Shown piece by piece: positions 25,456 through 34,273 of a stretch of DNA of 64,000 nucleotides; position 1 is the stretch's first letter; the number at the start of each line of letters is the position of its first letter. Origin of the DNA: Eremothecium cymbalariae DBVPG#7215. Its lineage: Eukaryota; Ascomycota; Saccharomycetes; Saccharomycetales; Saccharomycetaceae. The DNA is taken from NCBI RefSeq assembly GCF_000235365.1, contig NC_016456.1:620001-684000 (forward strand). Reading direction: 5' to 3'. A model generated the notes under the pieces. The model had not been told where the DNA came from. It searched no databases and worked only from the letters and a program-made list of their open reading frames with translations. The translations under genes were made by a program, and so were the position numbers.

Positions 25456-27192
25456 ATGACACACCATACGTTGTGGCAGCATAACACCGACGAGGAAGAT
25501 ATGGCGAGGCACAGGTTCGAGGCGGTTCTGGCAGAGCTTCCGAACTCCACACAGTTGAGAATTAAATCATTGCCATTGTTGAACAATGTTTCAACACAGC
25601 TGTTGAGGATATTGACGATGACGTCGCCGCAGACATTGGCGAATACGATTCTGGGAAGTCGCTGTGATACAGCTGAATGCCGGTTATTTCATTCTTTACT
25701 GGACTTGCTTGAACAGGTCAAGCTGATTTATGGGGATATGCCACTGCTGACGGTGTACGACGTTGCTCCAGGGATTTGGTTTCCCGGGTGGGATGCGCCG
25801 TCGATATTGAGGGGGTTTGAGCAGTCGATTTTAACGACAATTCGCAAGTGTAATTTGGCAACCTTCATGCTCACGTTGCTGGGTAAGTTTGACTATGGGT
25901 TTCAGTTCCTCAATGATTGTTTCATTGAAGTGTTTTGCCCTAGCAGCTACGTGCCCAGTGTGGATCTGGCGAAAGAGCCTGTACCGCCTCCACCGCTGCC
26001 ACCGTCCAAAGGAGGAGGGGGAGGGGGAGGGCTCTACTCAAGTTACAGCGGGTCTAACGGCGGCACCAACGTTGCTCTTAGTTCATCCGCCGGTGGGAAG
26101 CTTTTAAAAACACACACCGTATTGTACCTGAATCTCAAAACCCAGGCGTATATTGCCGCCATAAGTGATACCGGTGTGACTTCCGATCGCAAACAGGTTC
26201 TCGATGCTCTATTTCCTCAAGACATGGCTGCATACTTAAAGAATAAAAGTGGGGAGTCCGCCAACGACTTTCAGCTAACACCCAGTGAGAGAGATTTCAT
26301 AACCAGATGCCAGCGCAGACGTGAAACCTTAGAAGCAAATACAAACCTGCACGAAATTATGCAGCTTTACAAATGGTCAGATTTCCTTAAGGAACTTTTA
26401 GCATACGTCTCGAAAAACATTGGTCTCTTGGTTTTTGGCAAACGCGGTCGAGGCGTGCTACAGTCGTGCTACGAGGATAGCAATGATACAGAGCTACATT
26501 CCTTATTGCACAACAGCAGACTCGCTCAGGCAACATCGAGAGCTCCTCAACTACGAATTACAACCAATTGTGACATTGTACCATCCACTCCAATCAGAAA
26601 TACACTTAAACCCGTTAAATCTGCCTCTAGAACCTTCACAGGCTCATCCTCCAATTCTCCTTCCAAATACCAAGACCGTCAAGACCAAAGCCATGTGCCA
26701 AACGGGCAATTTGCATTTGAAGGTGCTGTCACCGCTGCTGCCGCGGTGGCTGCTGCAGTTGCAACAACCACAGCAACAGCAACAGCAACTCCAGCAACCC
26801 CAGCGACAGTCGCAACAACAACAAGTACAACGCCCAAACCCCCTCCGAACACAAGAAAGAAACCCCAACAAAAACGTATGTGGGTTAAAGGGGAAGAGGA
26901 AGCCTTGATATCCGCTCTAAAAGTCCATGGGCCCTCTTGGTCTAAAATCTTAGAACTTCATGGCGCAGGCGGCTCAATCTCTGAGACCTTGAAAAATAGA
27001 ACTCAAGTTCAACTTAAGGACAAAGCCAGAAACTGGAAAATGCACTATTTAAAGAATGGAATTACTGTACCATACTACCTTCTAAAAGTTACAGGAAACT
27101 TGGAAAGGGAAGAAAGGTTTAAAAAGCGATCCAAGGCAAAACGGAAGGCTAAAGAAACGCCATCCAACCATTTAAACGACCACTCTGCATAA
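25456..27192 (+). CDS. TBF1: Telobox Myb-domain transcription factor Tbf1
   Basis: 578 residues from ATG 25456 (S. cerevisiae 562); ATG 25501 (MARHRFEAVL) is a close alternative. The N-terminal TRFH-like dimerisation region is recognisable (IKSLPLLNNVSTQLLRIL, DVAPGIWFPGWDAPSILRG, ILYLNLKTQAYIA-type blocks). An Ala/Thr-rich low-complexity stretch follows (about residues 417-460). The C-terminal telobox Myb domain starts near Trp476 (WVKGEEEALISALKVHGPSW) and contains VQLKDKARNWK. Tbf1 binds TTAGGG/AACCCTAA sites at subtelomeres and at snoRNA and ribosomal-protein promoters. A poly-Gly run (near residue 190) is species-specific. Corresponds to YPL128C. Confidence 0.95.
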   Translation: MTHHTLWQHNTDEEDMARHRFEAVLAELPNSTQLRIKSLPLLNNVSTQLLRILTMTSPQTLANTILGSRCDTAECRLFHSLLDLLEQVKLIYGDMPLLTVYDVAPGIWFPGWDAPSILRGFEQSILTTIRKCNLATFMLTLLGKFDYGFQFLNDCFIEVFCPSSYVPSVDLAKEPVPPPPLPPSKGGGGGGGLYSSYSGSNGGTNVALSSSAGGKLLKTHTVLYLNLKTQAYIAAISDTGVTSDRKQVLDALFPQDMAAYLKNKSGESANDFQLTPSERDFITRCQRRRETLEANTNLHEIMQLYKWSDFLKELLAYVSKNIGLLVFGKRGRGVLQSCYEDSNDTELHSLLHNSRLAQATSRAPQLRITTNCDIVPSTPIRNTLKPVKSASRTFTGSSSNSPSKYQDRQDQSHVPNGQFAFEGAVTAAAAVAAAVATTTATATATPATPATVATTTSTTPKPPPNTRKKPQQKRMWVKGEEEALISALKVHGPSWSKILELHGAGGSISETLKNRTQVQLKDKARNWKMHYLKNGITVPYYLLKVTGNLEREERFKKRSKAKRKAKETPSNHLNDHSA

Positions 27193-28255
27193 CACTCAAA
27201 CGAAAGAAGAAAAAACGCAACTATTTTAACGATTATACACTCTCCTGCCGCTCTTCGTCCAATAAAATAGTTACGTTTATTATTAAACTTTAAAAAAAAT
27301 CAACTATACACATATATACCCACAAACGAACAACGAACAAACAAATAACTTGCATTTTTTATTATCTCCTTTCTTATTTCTGATTATCTTGCTTCGTCTT
27401 TGCTGCACTTTTCTTGTTGGGTGTCCGTTATGTGTTTTCATGATCGATCCACAGTTCTCGTTCTTGCGCCCACAGCTCTTGCTGACACTTCTCCGCAACG
27501 TGATGTAAATTTTAACAAGCAGCAGCTTATTACGTAATCGGTAAGCCACTCATGGAAATTTAAAATAGTGGGTGCTACTTTAAAAGAGGAGAAATCGTAG
27601 CTTCTTGATTTCCCTTAACATATCTATACTCTTATGTATATGTCTACATGGGTATATACATATACATATATATTTTTAGGTACATATAGGAATACCATTT
27701 TTATAGAAGATGTTCTTTCCTAACAGACCGTCTCGAGGTTTCATTGTTCAATTTTAATTATTTCGAGAGTCATCCCGAAAGGAAAACGGAAATGAGAGTT
27801 ACGAGCAAAGGAGTTTGACTTATTGATAAGAGGGACTTCGTCCAGGTAATAATTACTGGGCAACAGGAATAGCACCACATATACCACAGGGTTTATTAAC
27901 AATAATAATAAAAGAAGAAGGCAATATATAAGTGTTTTTGTTTTGTTTTTTTTGTTTTTATTTTTGGTTGTCTCTCTTTTTGGTTTGTATTAGTCCTTAT
28001 TAGTATTCGCTGTATACCAAAAAGGTCAATTGAAGGCATACTACGGTGAGTTATATTTACGAACATTTGTCTCTCTCTTTTGAAGTACCTTGAAGTTTGG
28101 AATATATTATAGGTAGATATATTGGTTCAAAAAGGTGGACAAGGTGGAACAGGTTCTTTTAATATTATATATATCCTTTTAACTTCCAAGAGAATTGGAG
28201 GGAGTGAACAGAGCTATCAAATAGGTTTTCCTTTTTTATTATTTTTAATAACGGT
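27193..28255. other. Intergenic: TBF1 terminator and STE4 promoter
   Basis: 1063 bp, AT-rich with TATA/CATATA runs (27640-27690) and T/G tracts near 27930-27970. I found no perfect pheromone-response element (TGAAACA). No gene seen. Confidence 0.5.
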
Positions 28256-29527
28256 ATGAATGGGTACAGTGAATATGCTTATGCACCCATCCGTCACTAC
28301 CCTAAGGCCCAAGAGCTAGTTGTTTGCGACGGTGCAGCAGACGTTCAGGGTAATATTGAGGAGCAAATAATGTTAGCTCGGGAGGAGTGCAAGCAGCTAT
28401 ATAACCAGGTTAATAAGGTTAAGTCTAAAGTACAGGATGGAGACTTGGTAACACTATCAAAAAATGTTGGCTCAGTTGGTTCAGTTAATTTGAAACCGAT
28501 AACGAGTTTGAAAGGCCATAATAATAAGATTACAGATTTTAGGTGGAGTTCAGATTCTAAGAGGGTACTTAGTGCTAGTCAGGATGGATATATGTTGTTA
28601 TGGGACGCAGCCACGGGGCTTAAAAGAAATGCTATACCTTTGAACTCGCAATGGGTTTTAACTTGTGCATTGTGTCCGAATGGGAATTTATCAGCAAGTG
28701 CTGGGTTGGATAACAATTGTACTATTTATCGAATTTCTCAACATGAGAGAGTTCAGCAGAATATTGTTTCTATTTTCAAAGGGCATACCTGCTATATTTC
28801 TGATGTAGAGTTTTTGGATGACAAGACGGTTATTACAGCAAGCGGCGATATGACATGCGCACTATGGGATGTCACGAAGAGTAGAAGAACACACGAGTTT
28901 TCAGACCACCTTGGTGATGTTTTAAGTATATCTATACCTCCTTCGCATTTGGAAAATGCTGGTAACATTTTCGCTAGTGGTGGTTCTGATGGGTATCTTT
29001 ACATTTGGGACAAAAGAACTCCAACCAGCGTTCAAAGCTTTTTCGTTAGTGACAGTGACATCAGTAAGGTCAAGTTTTTCAAAAATGGTGATACTATAGC
29101 TGTGGGGTCAGACGATGGCTGTGCTAGATTGTATGATTTAAGAAGCGACTGTCAAATTGCACAATACTCTTTATCTAAGAGTCTTCAAAATGCTACCACA
29201 AGAAAGCCTACGTATTTCCCTTCCAGCATTGAATATAACGTCCATGGGAACAGTCCTTATTCACCATCAGCGCGTACCGTAGAATCAGAATTCATGGATG
29301 ACCAGGGAATCGTCGCTTTAGACTTCAGTCGATCTGGTCGTTTGATGTATGCGTCATACACAGATGCTGGTTGTGTCATTTGGGATCTAGTCAAAGGGGA
29401 GGTAATTGGCAAACTAGATGGTCACTCGGATAGAATTTCTGGTGTCCTCACAAGTCCTGATGGCCTTGCTGTGTGTACCGGCTCATGGGATACTACTATG
29501 AAAATCTGGACACCTAAATATATGTAA
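28256..29527 (+). CDS. STE4: Heterotrimeric G protein beta subunit of the pheromone pathway
   Basis: 423 residues, the same length as S. cerevisiae Ste4. An N-terminal helix pairs with the gamma subunit Ste18 (about residues 30-62), then a seven-bladed WD40 propeller follows (first blade near SLKGHNNKITDFRWSSDSKRVLSASQDG; last blade ending GSWDTTMKIWTPKYM). The insertion between late blades (about residues 310-345, KPTYFPSSIEYNVHGNSPYSPSARTVESEF) corresponds to the phosphorylated loop region of Ste4. With Ste18 it signals from the pheromone receptor to Ste5, Ste20 and Far1. Corresponds to YOR212W. Confidence 0.97.
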   Translation: MNGYSEYAYAPIRHYPKAQELVVCDGAADVQGNIEEQIMLAREECKQLYNQVNKVKSKVQDGDLVTLSKNVGSVGSVNLKPITSLKGHNNKITDFRWSSDSKRVLSASQDGYMLLWDAATGLKRNAIPLNSQWVLTCALCPNGNLSASAGLDNNCTIYRISQHERVQQNIVSIFKGHTCYISDVEFLDDKTVITASGDMTCALWDVTKSRRTHEFSDHLGDVLSISIPPSHLENAGNIFASGGSDGYLYIWDKRTPTSVQSFFVSDSDISKVKFFKNGDTIAVGSDDGCARLYDLRSDCQIAQYSLSKSLQNATTRKPTYFPSSIEYNVHGNSPYSPSARTVESEFMDDQGIVALDFSRSGRLMYASYTDAGCVIWDLVKGEVIGKLDGHSDRISGVLTSPDGLAVCTGSWDTTMKIWTPKYM

Positions 29528-29741
29528 TCTTATCATTTACACCCCCCCATATATATATAGATGCATACCTTATGTCAATGCTTCATCCATAGAGCATATG
29601 ATGTATGTCTATTTTTTTCTGAAGTCTCTTTATTTGCTATTTCCCTTCTAACAATAATCAACATACAAACGTTATTAATTATATTTTTCGTAAGTCAGTA
29701 TTATTTACTCTCTAGGTATCATTATGCGTCGCTGTTGTATA

Positions 29742-30481
29742 TTACTGTCTCTGTGTGATATTATATATAGTTTCTAAAACGGTATTTGGCAATTGGCCTA
29801 AATGTAAGACGAATTCTTCGGATCTGCTACGACGTTTCAATAAGGCTTCTTTTACCCCCGGATAAGACACAATTGCTCTTAGCACTTTATTAATAGTCTC
29901 TTCATTAGCTACGGCTAATGAATTCACAATTTGAGGAATTTTAATCCTAATAGGATGAGATTCTTGATCCTCGTAGTTAAACTGCAGAACCGGTCCGCTC
30001 TGTAAAAGCACTTCCCGCAATTCTTCAATATGGTAAGGAACACGGATCTTGAAATCAGACGCATATGCAGCCTGGTCAAATACTAAATCATGCTTAAATA
30101 CCACCTTACCTCCATCTTTTATAAACCGCGCAACAATCTTCATTTCAAACTGCCCCCATCCTTGCTCATCCAATCGAAATGGAACGAGCCTAACTTTCCT
30201 TTTAGGCTGTTCAAATGAAGGGTGTAAAATATACGTACAGGATTCAAATAGGTCTGCTTCAATCTCCTCCCCACTTTCATTTAATACCCAAATTTCAACC
30301 GCCCATCGTCTTATTGGCAACCCATCAATCAATGGAATTTCTGGGATAATCACCTGTTGTGTCTTCACACGCACCACTCTTTCAACAGTAGGCTTCACAA
30401 CAAATATAACAACAATGTTAGTGGACTATTCCCATAATTATATATATCTCTAATAATTTAGTTCTAACATACTATCTCCAT
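29742..30481 (-). CDS. SAS5: YEATS-domain protein Sas5, SAS acetyltransferase complex (spliced)
   Basis: Two exons, 30473-30481 and 29742-30392, give 219 residues (S. cerevisiae 248). The main open frame has no ATG upstream of the YEATS domain and begins at a GTG after an in-frame stop. An upstream ATG GAG ATA followed by GTATGT, a CACTAAC branch site and an AAG acceptor supply the start, giving MEIPTVERVVRVKTQQVIIPE. The YEATS domain covers about residues 5-125 (KTQQVIIPEIP, RRWAVEIWVLNESG, LHPSFEQPKRKV, EQGWGQFEM). Family role: subunit of Sas2/Sas4/Sas5, which acetylates H4 Lys16. It is the immediate downstream neighbour of TAF14 and has the same intron position. Confidence 0.88.
30393..30472 (-). 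other. Predicted SAS5 intron
   Basis: 80 nt on the minus strand: GTATGT at 30472-30467, CACTAAC at 30423-30417, acceptor AAG ending at 30393, the first AG after the branch site. Exon 1 is 9 nt and phase 0, the same as in TAF14. The AAG acceptor and CACTAAC branch are non-consensus but used in yeasts. Confidence 0.8.
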
Positions 30482-30728
30482 CAAAATATGTGGACGTAAT
30501 TAACCTTTTGTCTATGTTCATCTCTTGTAGGATAGACTAGTTCTAGTTCAAACAAGCGCTTCTTTCGCCCGAGAAGATGGGAAGACAACTTTGACAGCAT
30601 ACAAGCGTGATAAACGTTGTAAGCTGTTGAAACCTTTTACAGCGTATATTCATTATTACAGAAAGCTTTAAAGAATCGATTAAGCATAATTATCTGCCTA
30701 CTATACACGTTCAAAACCTCACTGATAG

Positions 30729-31563
30729 TTATTCAATGTTTTTTTTAACGTAATCCCACAGACTTTTAAGCAAGCCTTCTGGTAAACTGTACAGATCAAT
30801 AACAAACTCTCCCTCTTCAACATTGTTTGTAATGTTCATTTCTGGCGTGAGATTATCAGTAACCATCTGGACGACGCCGACTAAATCGTCTTCATTTAGT
30901 TTAGTCAAACCAAATGCTAGTCTTTCCAAGTCGACGGACCCCTTCACCGTAGATGCCGTAGCTGTCTTTACCTTCTTCGATTTAGTCTCCCCATTTGCAG
31001 CTGTAGCTTTACGCTTATTTTCACCTCCTGTAGAACCAGCAGGCGCTACGGGATCATCCACACGACCGCTCTTTTCAACCTCAGCCCTTAGCAAAGGCTT
31101 ATTAATTGGGACCTGAATAACATGGTCAACCTCATAAGAATCTTTCATAAAATGTAAATCATGCGTTATCTTCCGCTCCCCACCTTTATCCAATAAATGA
31201 CAACTAATCAGTAACTCAAACCCACCCCATCCTTGTTCTTCAATCTTAAAAGGTGGCTCCGTAAACGTCCTATTCGGATTAGCAAAAGTCGGATGTAAAT
31301 GGTAAACAACTTTATCAAATAAATTAGCAGAAAGCTCATTTCCCTGTTCGTCTAATAAAACCAATTGGATACTCCATTTCCGCATAGGAAAGTTATCAAC
31401 TGGAGGTGGAACATCGGGTAGGATAGATTGCTGGGTTTTTATTCTAACAGTTCGCTTAACCGTCTGTGGCGAATAATACTATGTTAGTAAAACTATTTTC
31501 CAATCCAAGAGCAACTAACCATGAAAACAAAAAATTCTAAAATTTAATACGTACCGCCACCAT
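30729..31563 (-). CDS. TAF14: YEATS-domain protein Taf14 (spliced)
   Basis: Two exons, 31555-31563 (ATG GTG GCG) and 30729-31463, give 247 residues (S. cerevisiae 244). The joined N-terminus MVATVKRTVRIKTQQ matches Taf14 almost exactly. The YEATS domain (about residues 8-125; WSIQLVLLDEQG, HLHPTFANPNRTF, EEQGWGGFELL) reads acyl-lysine. A basic linker follows (KRKATAANGETKSKKVK), then a conserved C-terminal ET-type domain (SVDLERLAFGLTKLNEDDLV to LWDYVKKN). Shared subunit of TFIID, TFIIF, SWI/SNF, INO80 and NuA3. Corresponds to YPL129W, which also has an intron near its start. Confidence 0.98.
31464..31554 (-). other. TAF14 intron
   Basis: 91 nt on the minus strand: GTACGT at 31554-31549, TACTAAC at 31489-31483, acceptor CAG ending at 31464. 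It sits after codon 3 in phase 0. Confidence 0.95.
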
Positions 31564-31850
31564 AATTTACCCTAATTATCCGAATACTGAATCACCCGTC
31601 AGTTACTATTTTATTGGCTTTAGAATAAAGCTTGTGAGTTTCTTTAATACCTTCTTACTGCCATTCACAACTTAGCGTTTAAAGATTTCAGATGGTCCTC
31701 AAAGAATATTCGACTTTATAAGGACGTTTCAAGTGATTTGACAAAAATGCACAATTGGCGAGGAGATGAGCAGGGAATAATAGGACTTACAGGACTATAA
31801 AATGAGGTGTCATTATATGATCTAATGGGTTGTGTGTATGTAAGGGGTTG

Positions 31851-32396
31851 TTATTTTATTGATTTTTTAAAATTATTAGCGATTGAGCTGCGGATTGAAG
31901 CAGGAGATGCTTTCCATTGTTTGGGAATGGTATTCCAATCAATTTTATTGAAAACTTGTGGTAATTTTAGGTCAGGTTGCGATTGTTTTAGTTCAGCTAG
32001 GAACTGGATAACTTTTGCTTCTATTTCTTTAGGGGAGGCTACTGGTAGGGAGTTTAGATATTGAGAAATTTGTTCAATTTCTTGGGTTTCCTTTTCCACC
32101 AAGTCATCTCTTTTATTTTTAATGAAGTTGGTGATGGATTCTTGCCTTTGAGAGACCATCTTGGAGAATATATCGTAGAGCATAAATTCATCAAAATGCT
32201 TATCTTTGTTATCGATTTCCTTGTTTTTAATCGTAGACAAAAGAGACCTAATGGTATTTTTTTTTAAGTTATCTTTGTTGATCATGGCTTGTTTCAAGTC
32301 TGCTTTCAGTAGGACAATGGCATCGGTATATGCCTTGGAACTAATAGTTCTGCCTTTTGAAACCGGGATAAGACTTCTTATAGTTCTTGGAAACAT
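31851..32396 (-). CDS. AIM41: Mitochondrial GatB/YqeY-like protein Aim41
   Basis: 181 residues (S. cerevisiae 185). A basic presequence (MFPRTIRSLIPVSKGRTISSKAY) is followed by the YqeY domain (LLKADLKQAMINKDNLKKNTIRSLLSTIKNKEID and on), related to the C-terminal tRNA-binding part of GatB amidotransferases. Its exact role in mitochondria is not settled. Corresponds to YOR215C and lies in tandem with TAF14 and RUD3. Confidence 0.94.
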   Translation of the reverse strand: MFPRTIRSLIPVSKGRTISSKAYTDAIVLLKADLKQAMINKDNLKKNTIRSLLSTIKNKEIDNKDKHFDEFMLYDIFSKMVSQRQESITNFIKNKRDDLVEKETQEIEQISQYLNSLPVASPKEIEAKVIQFLAELKQSQPDLKLPQVFNKIDWNTIPKQWKASPASIRSSIANNFKKSIK

Positions 32397-32651
32397 TACT
32401 TGGTTTAGGAGAGGGCTTTTAGTGCTGATTGATGGTGTGTGTAAAGAAAGGACTGGTAGTTTCCGAACGGAAAAAAGTTGTAGCTATATATATAAACTAC
32501 ATATTATACGTACTGCATTCACAGAAAGCATGTGCAGTGAGTCGCACAGTTCTATAATTCCAGAAGTTCTGGCGTTACAGAATTTTAGTTAGATATATAT
32601 ATATATATGCGGATACATGTATAAATATCTATCTTTTTTATGTTGATCTAC

Positions 32652-33986
32652 CTATTTTTCACTCCCCCTTTCTAAAAATTCAGCCCACAGAGACACAAAG
32701 CTGTCGTTTCTTGTTCCATTTGGCAGATCTGCTGTATTATAAATCAATCCAGCTTGTGTCTTCTTATCATCATCCCAATTGAGGAAATTGGAGATGAGTT
32801 CCAAAACCTCAAACTTTTTAGGATCTCCTCGAGGAATGGAAACGAAAGAAATGAATAGGTTGGAAATCAATTCTTTGTCGACTGATTCAGAGTCGTTGGA
32901 ACTTTTGATCATGGCTAATGCTTTAGTTAAGTGTTCATTTAGAATAATAGCTTCGTGGCGCAGTTTCCCTATTTGTAAAACACGTTCTTTACATTCTTTT
33001 TCTAATTTCTTCTTTATTTCCACATCTTCTTTGATAGACTCTATATGAGCATTCATTTCAGCAATTGTCTTCGCATCGGCGGAAGACTTTCCATTAAGTT
33101 CCTCTATAGTGTGCTTTAAGATTTTTATTTCAGCCCCAGTTCGGCTTTTCTCTTGTTCTTGGGCGATCGTAGCCTTTTCCAGCTGTTCTTCCAGTTGTGC
33201 AACGACATTTTGCTGCTTGCTGATATCTTCTTGCAATTGTTCTACCTGCTGTTCATAATCTTGAAGCTGTTCCTCCATCGAGGACGTATCTTGTTTATTA
33301 GTTTCTATTATGATATTTAACTCTTGCATTTTCGATTGCAATACCTTGATCTCCTGTATCTTTTCATACAAATCTTTAGAGTGCAATGACGAAGACATCT
33401 CTATCTCATCCCGAGCCCTCTCCACCTGCTCCTTGTACAGTAAACATTCAGAGCTCAAATTCTCACATTCCGTATTCAAACTTGCAACCTCTCGATTCAA
33501 AGTAACCACAGTAGACTTATATTCTTCGTTTTCTCGCATCAACGAATCTATCTTATTTTTCAATTTCAAATTCTGGCTCTCATACTCTGCCAACTGTTCC
33601 TGTGTAGTTTCCAGCTCCAACTGCGATTCTTTCATCTTACTGAAAAGCGACTTCATAGACGATAGCCTACTTAATAAAGTATTATACTGCGTCTCAAAAT
33701 GATCCCTCTCCTCTTTAACACGTGCTAGCCGTTCATCCTCATTACCATCTTGTGCACTAGCTTGCAACTGCAACTTTAGTCGTGCGAGCTCCTCCCGTAA
33801 TCTCGCTACTTCTTCATCCTCCTTATCGCTCACCACACTATCAACTGTAACATTAATCTCATCCTCAACCACTGTTTGCTCTACCACCTTTGGTATATCA
33901 TCAGAGTTGATTTTCTCTTTACTAACCTCGCCATTATCGTGAGATGCCTTATTCACCCTATTTCCCTTCTTTTTATTCTTACCCAT
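32652..33986 (-). CDS. RUD3: Golgin Rud3 (GMAP-210/GRAB-domain coiled coil)
   Basis: 444 residues (S. cerevisiae 484). The short Lys-rich start MGKNKKKGNRV is conserved. Almost the whole middle (about residues 60-360) is a heptad-rich coiled coil. The C-terminus carries the GRAB region that binds Arf1 (KELISNLFISFVSIPRGDPKKFEVLELISNFLNWDDDKKTQAGL). Rud3 is a cis-Golgi tether and part of ER-Golgi traffic. Divergent from RFC1. Corresponds to YOR216C. Confidence 0.95.
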   Translation of the reverse strand: MGKNKKKGNRVNKASHDNGEVSKEKINSDDIPKVVEQTVVEDEINVTVDSVVSDKEDEEVARLREELARLKLQLQASAQDGNEDERLARVKEERDHFETQYNTLLSRLSSMKSLFSKMKESQLELETTQEQLAEYESQNLKLKNKIDSLMRENEEYKSTVVTLNREVASLNTECENLSSECLLYKEQVERARDEIEMSSSLHSKDLYEKIQEIKVLQSKMQELNIIIETNKQDTSSMEEQLQDYEQQVEQLQEDISKQQNVVAQLEEQLEKATIAQEQEKSRTGAEIKILKHTIEELNGKSSADAKTIAEMNAHIESIKEDVEIKKKLEKECKERVLQIGKLRHEAIILNEHLTKALAMIKSSNDSESVDKELISNLFISFVSIPRGDPKKFEVLELISNFLNWDDDKKTQAGLIYNTADLPNGTRNDSFVSLWAEFLERGSEK

Positions 33987-34173
33987 TGCAATATAAACAC
34001 ACAGATGCTAATAATCCAACCACTGGGACCTAAAACACCTTGTTATACCAAAGTAGATGGGCTGTATTGGTTCATATATGCTTCTCTATCGTATGTCAAA
34101 GTAATGAAAATGAACAACAAGTAATATCTGGAGAAAAATTTGGGAGAACCTGAACAGTAATCGGATAACCAAC

Positions 34174-34179
34174 ACGCGA
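34174..34179 (+). promoter_or_regulatory. ACGCGA, MCB-like G1/S element upstream of RFC1
   Basis: The sequence ACACGCGAA contains an MCB-type CGCG core about 95 bp before the RFC1 ATG. MBF control is usual for replication genes, but a single short match is weak evidence. Confidence 0.4.
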
Positions 34180-34273
34180 ACTTTGCTAAACTTGTCTGGA
34201 ATTGAAACCAATATTAGTTGCTAAAGGGTAGTGAGGACCCACCGGGATTGTTTTTAGGCTACGAAATTCAGTT

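Noticed and set aside
30390..30398. SAS5 starting at the GTG codon 30398 without splicing
   Set aside because: GTG is not a usual yeast start, an in-frame stop lies just upstream, and a three-codon exon with good splice signals matches the TAF14 arrangement.
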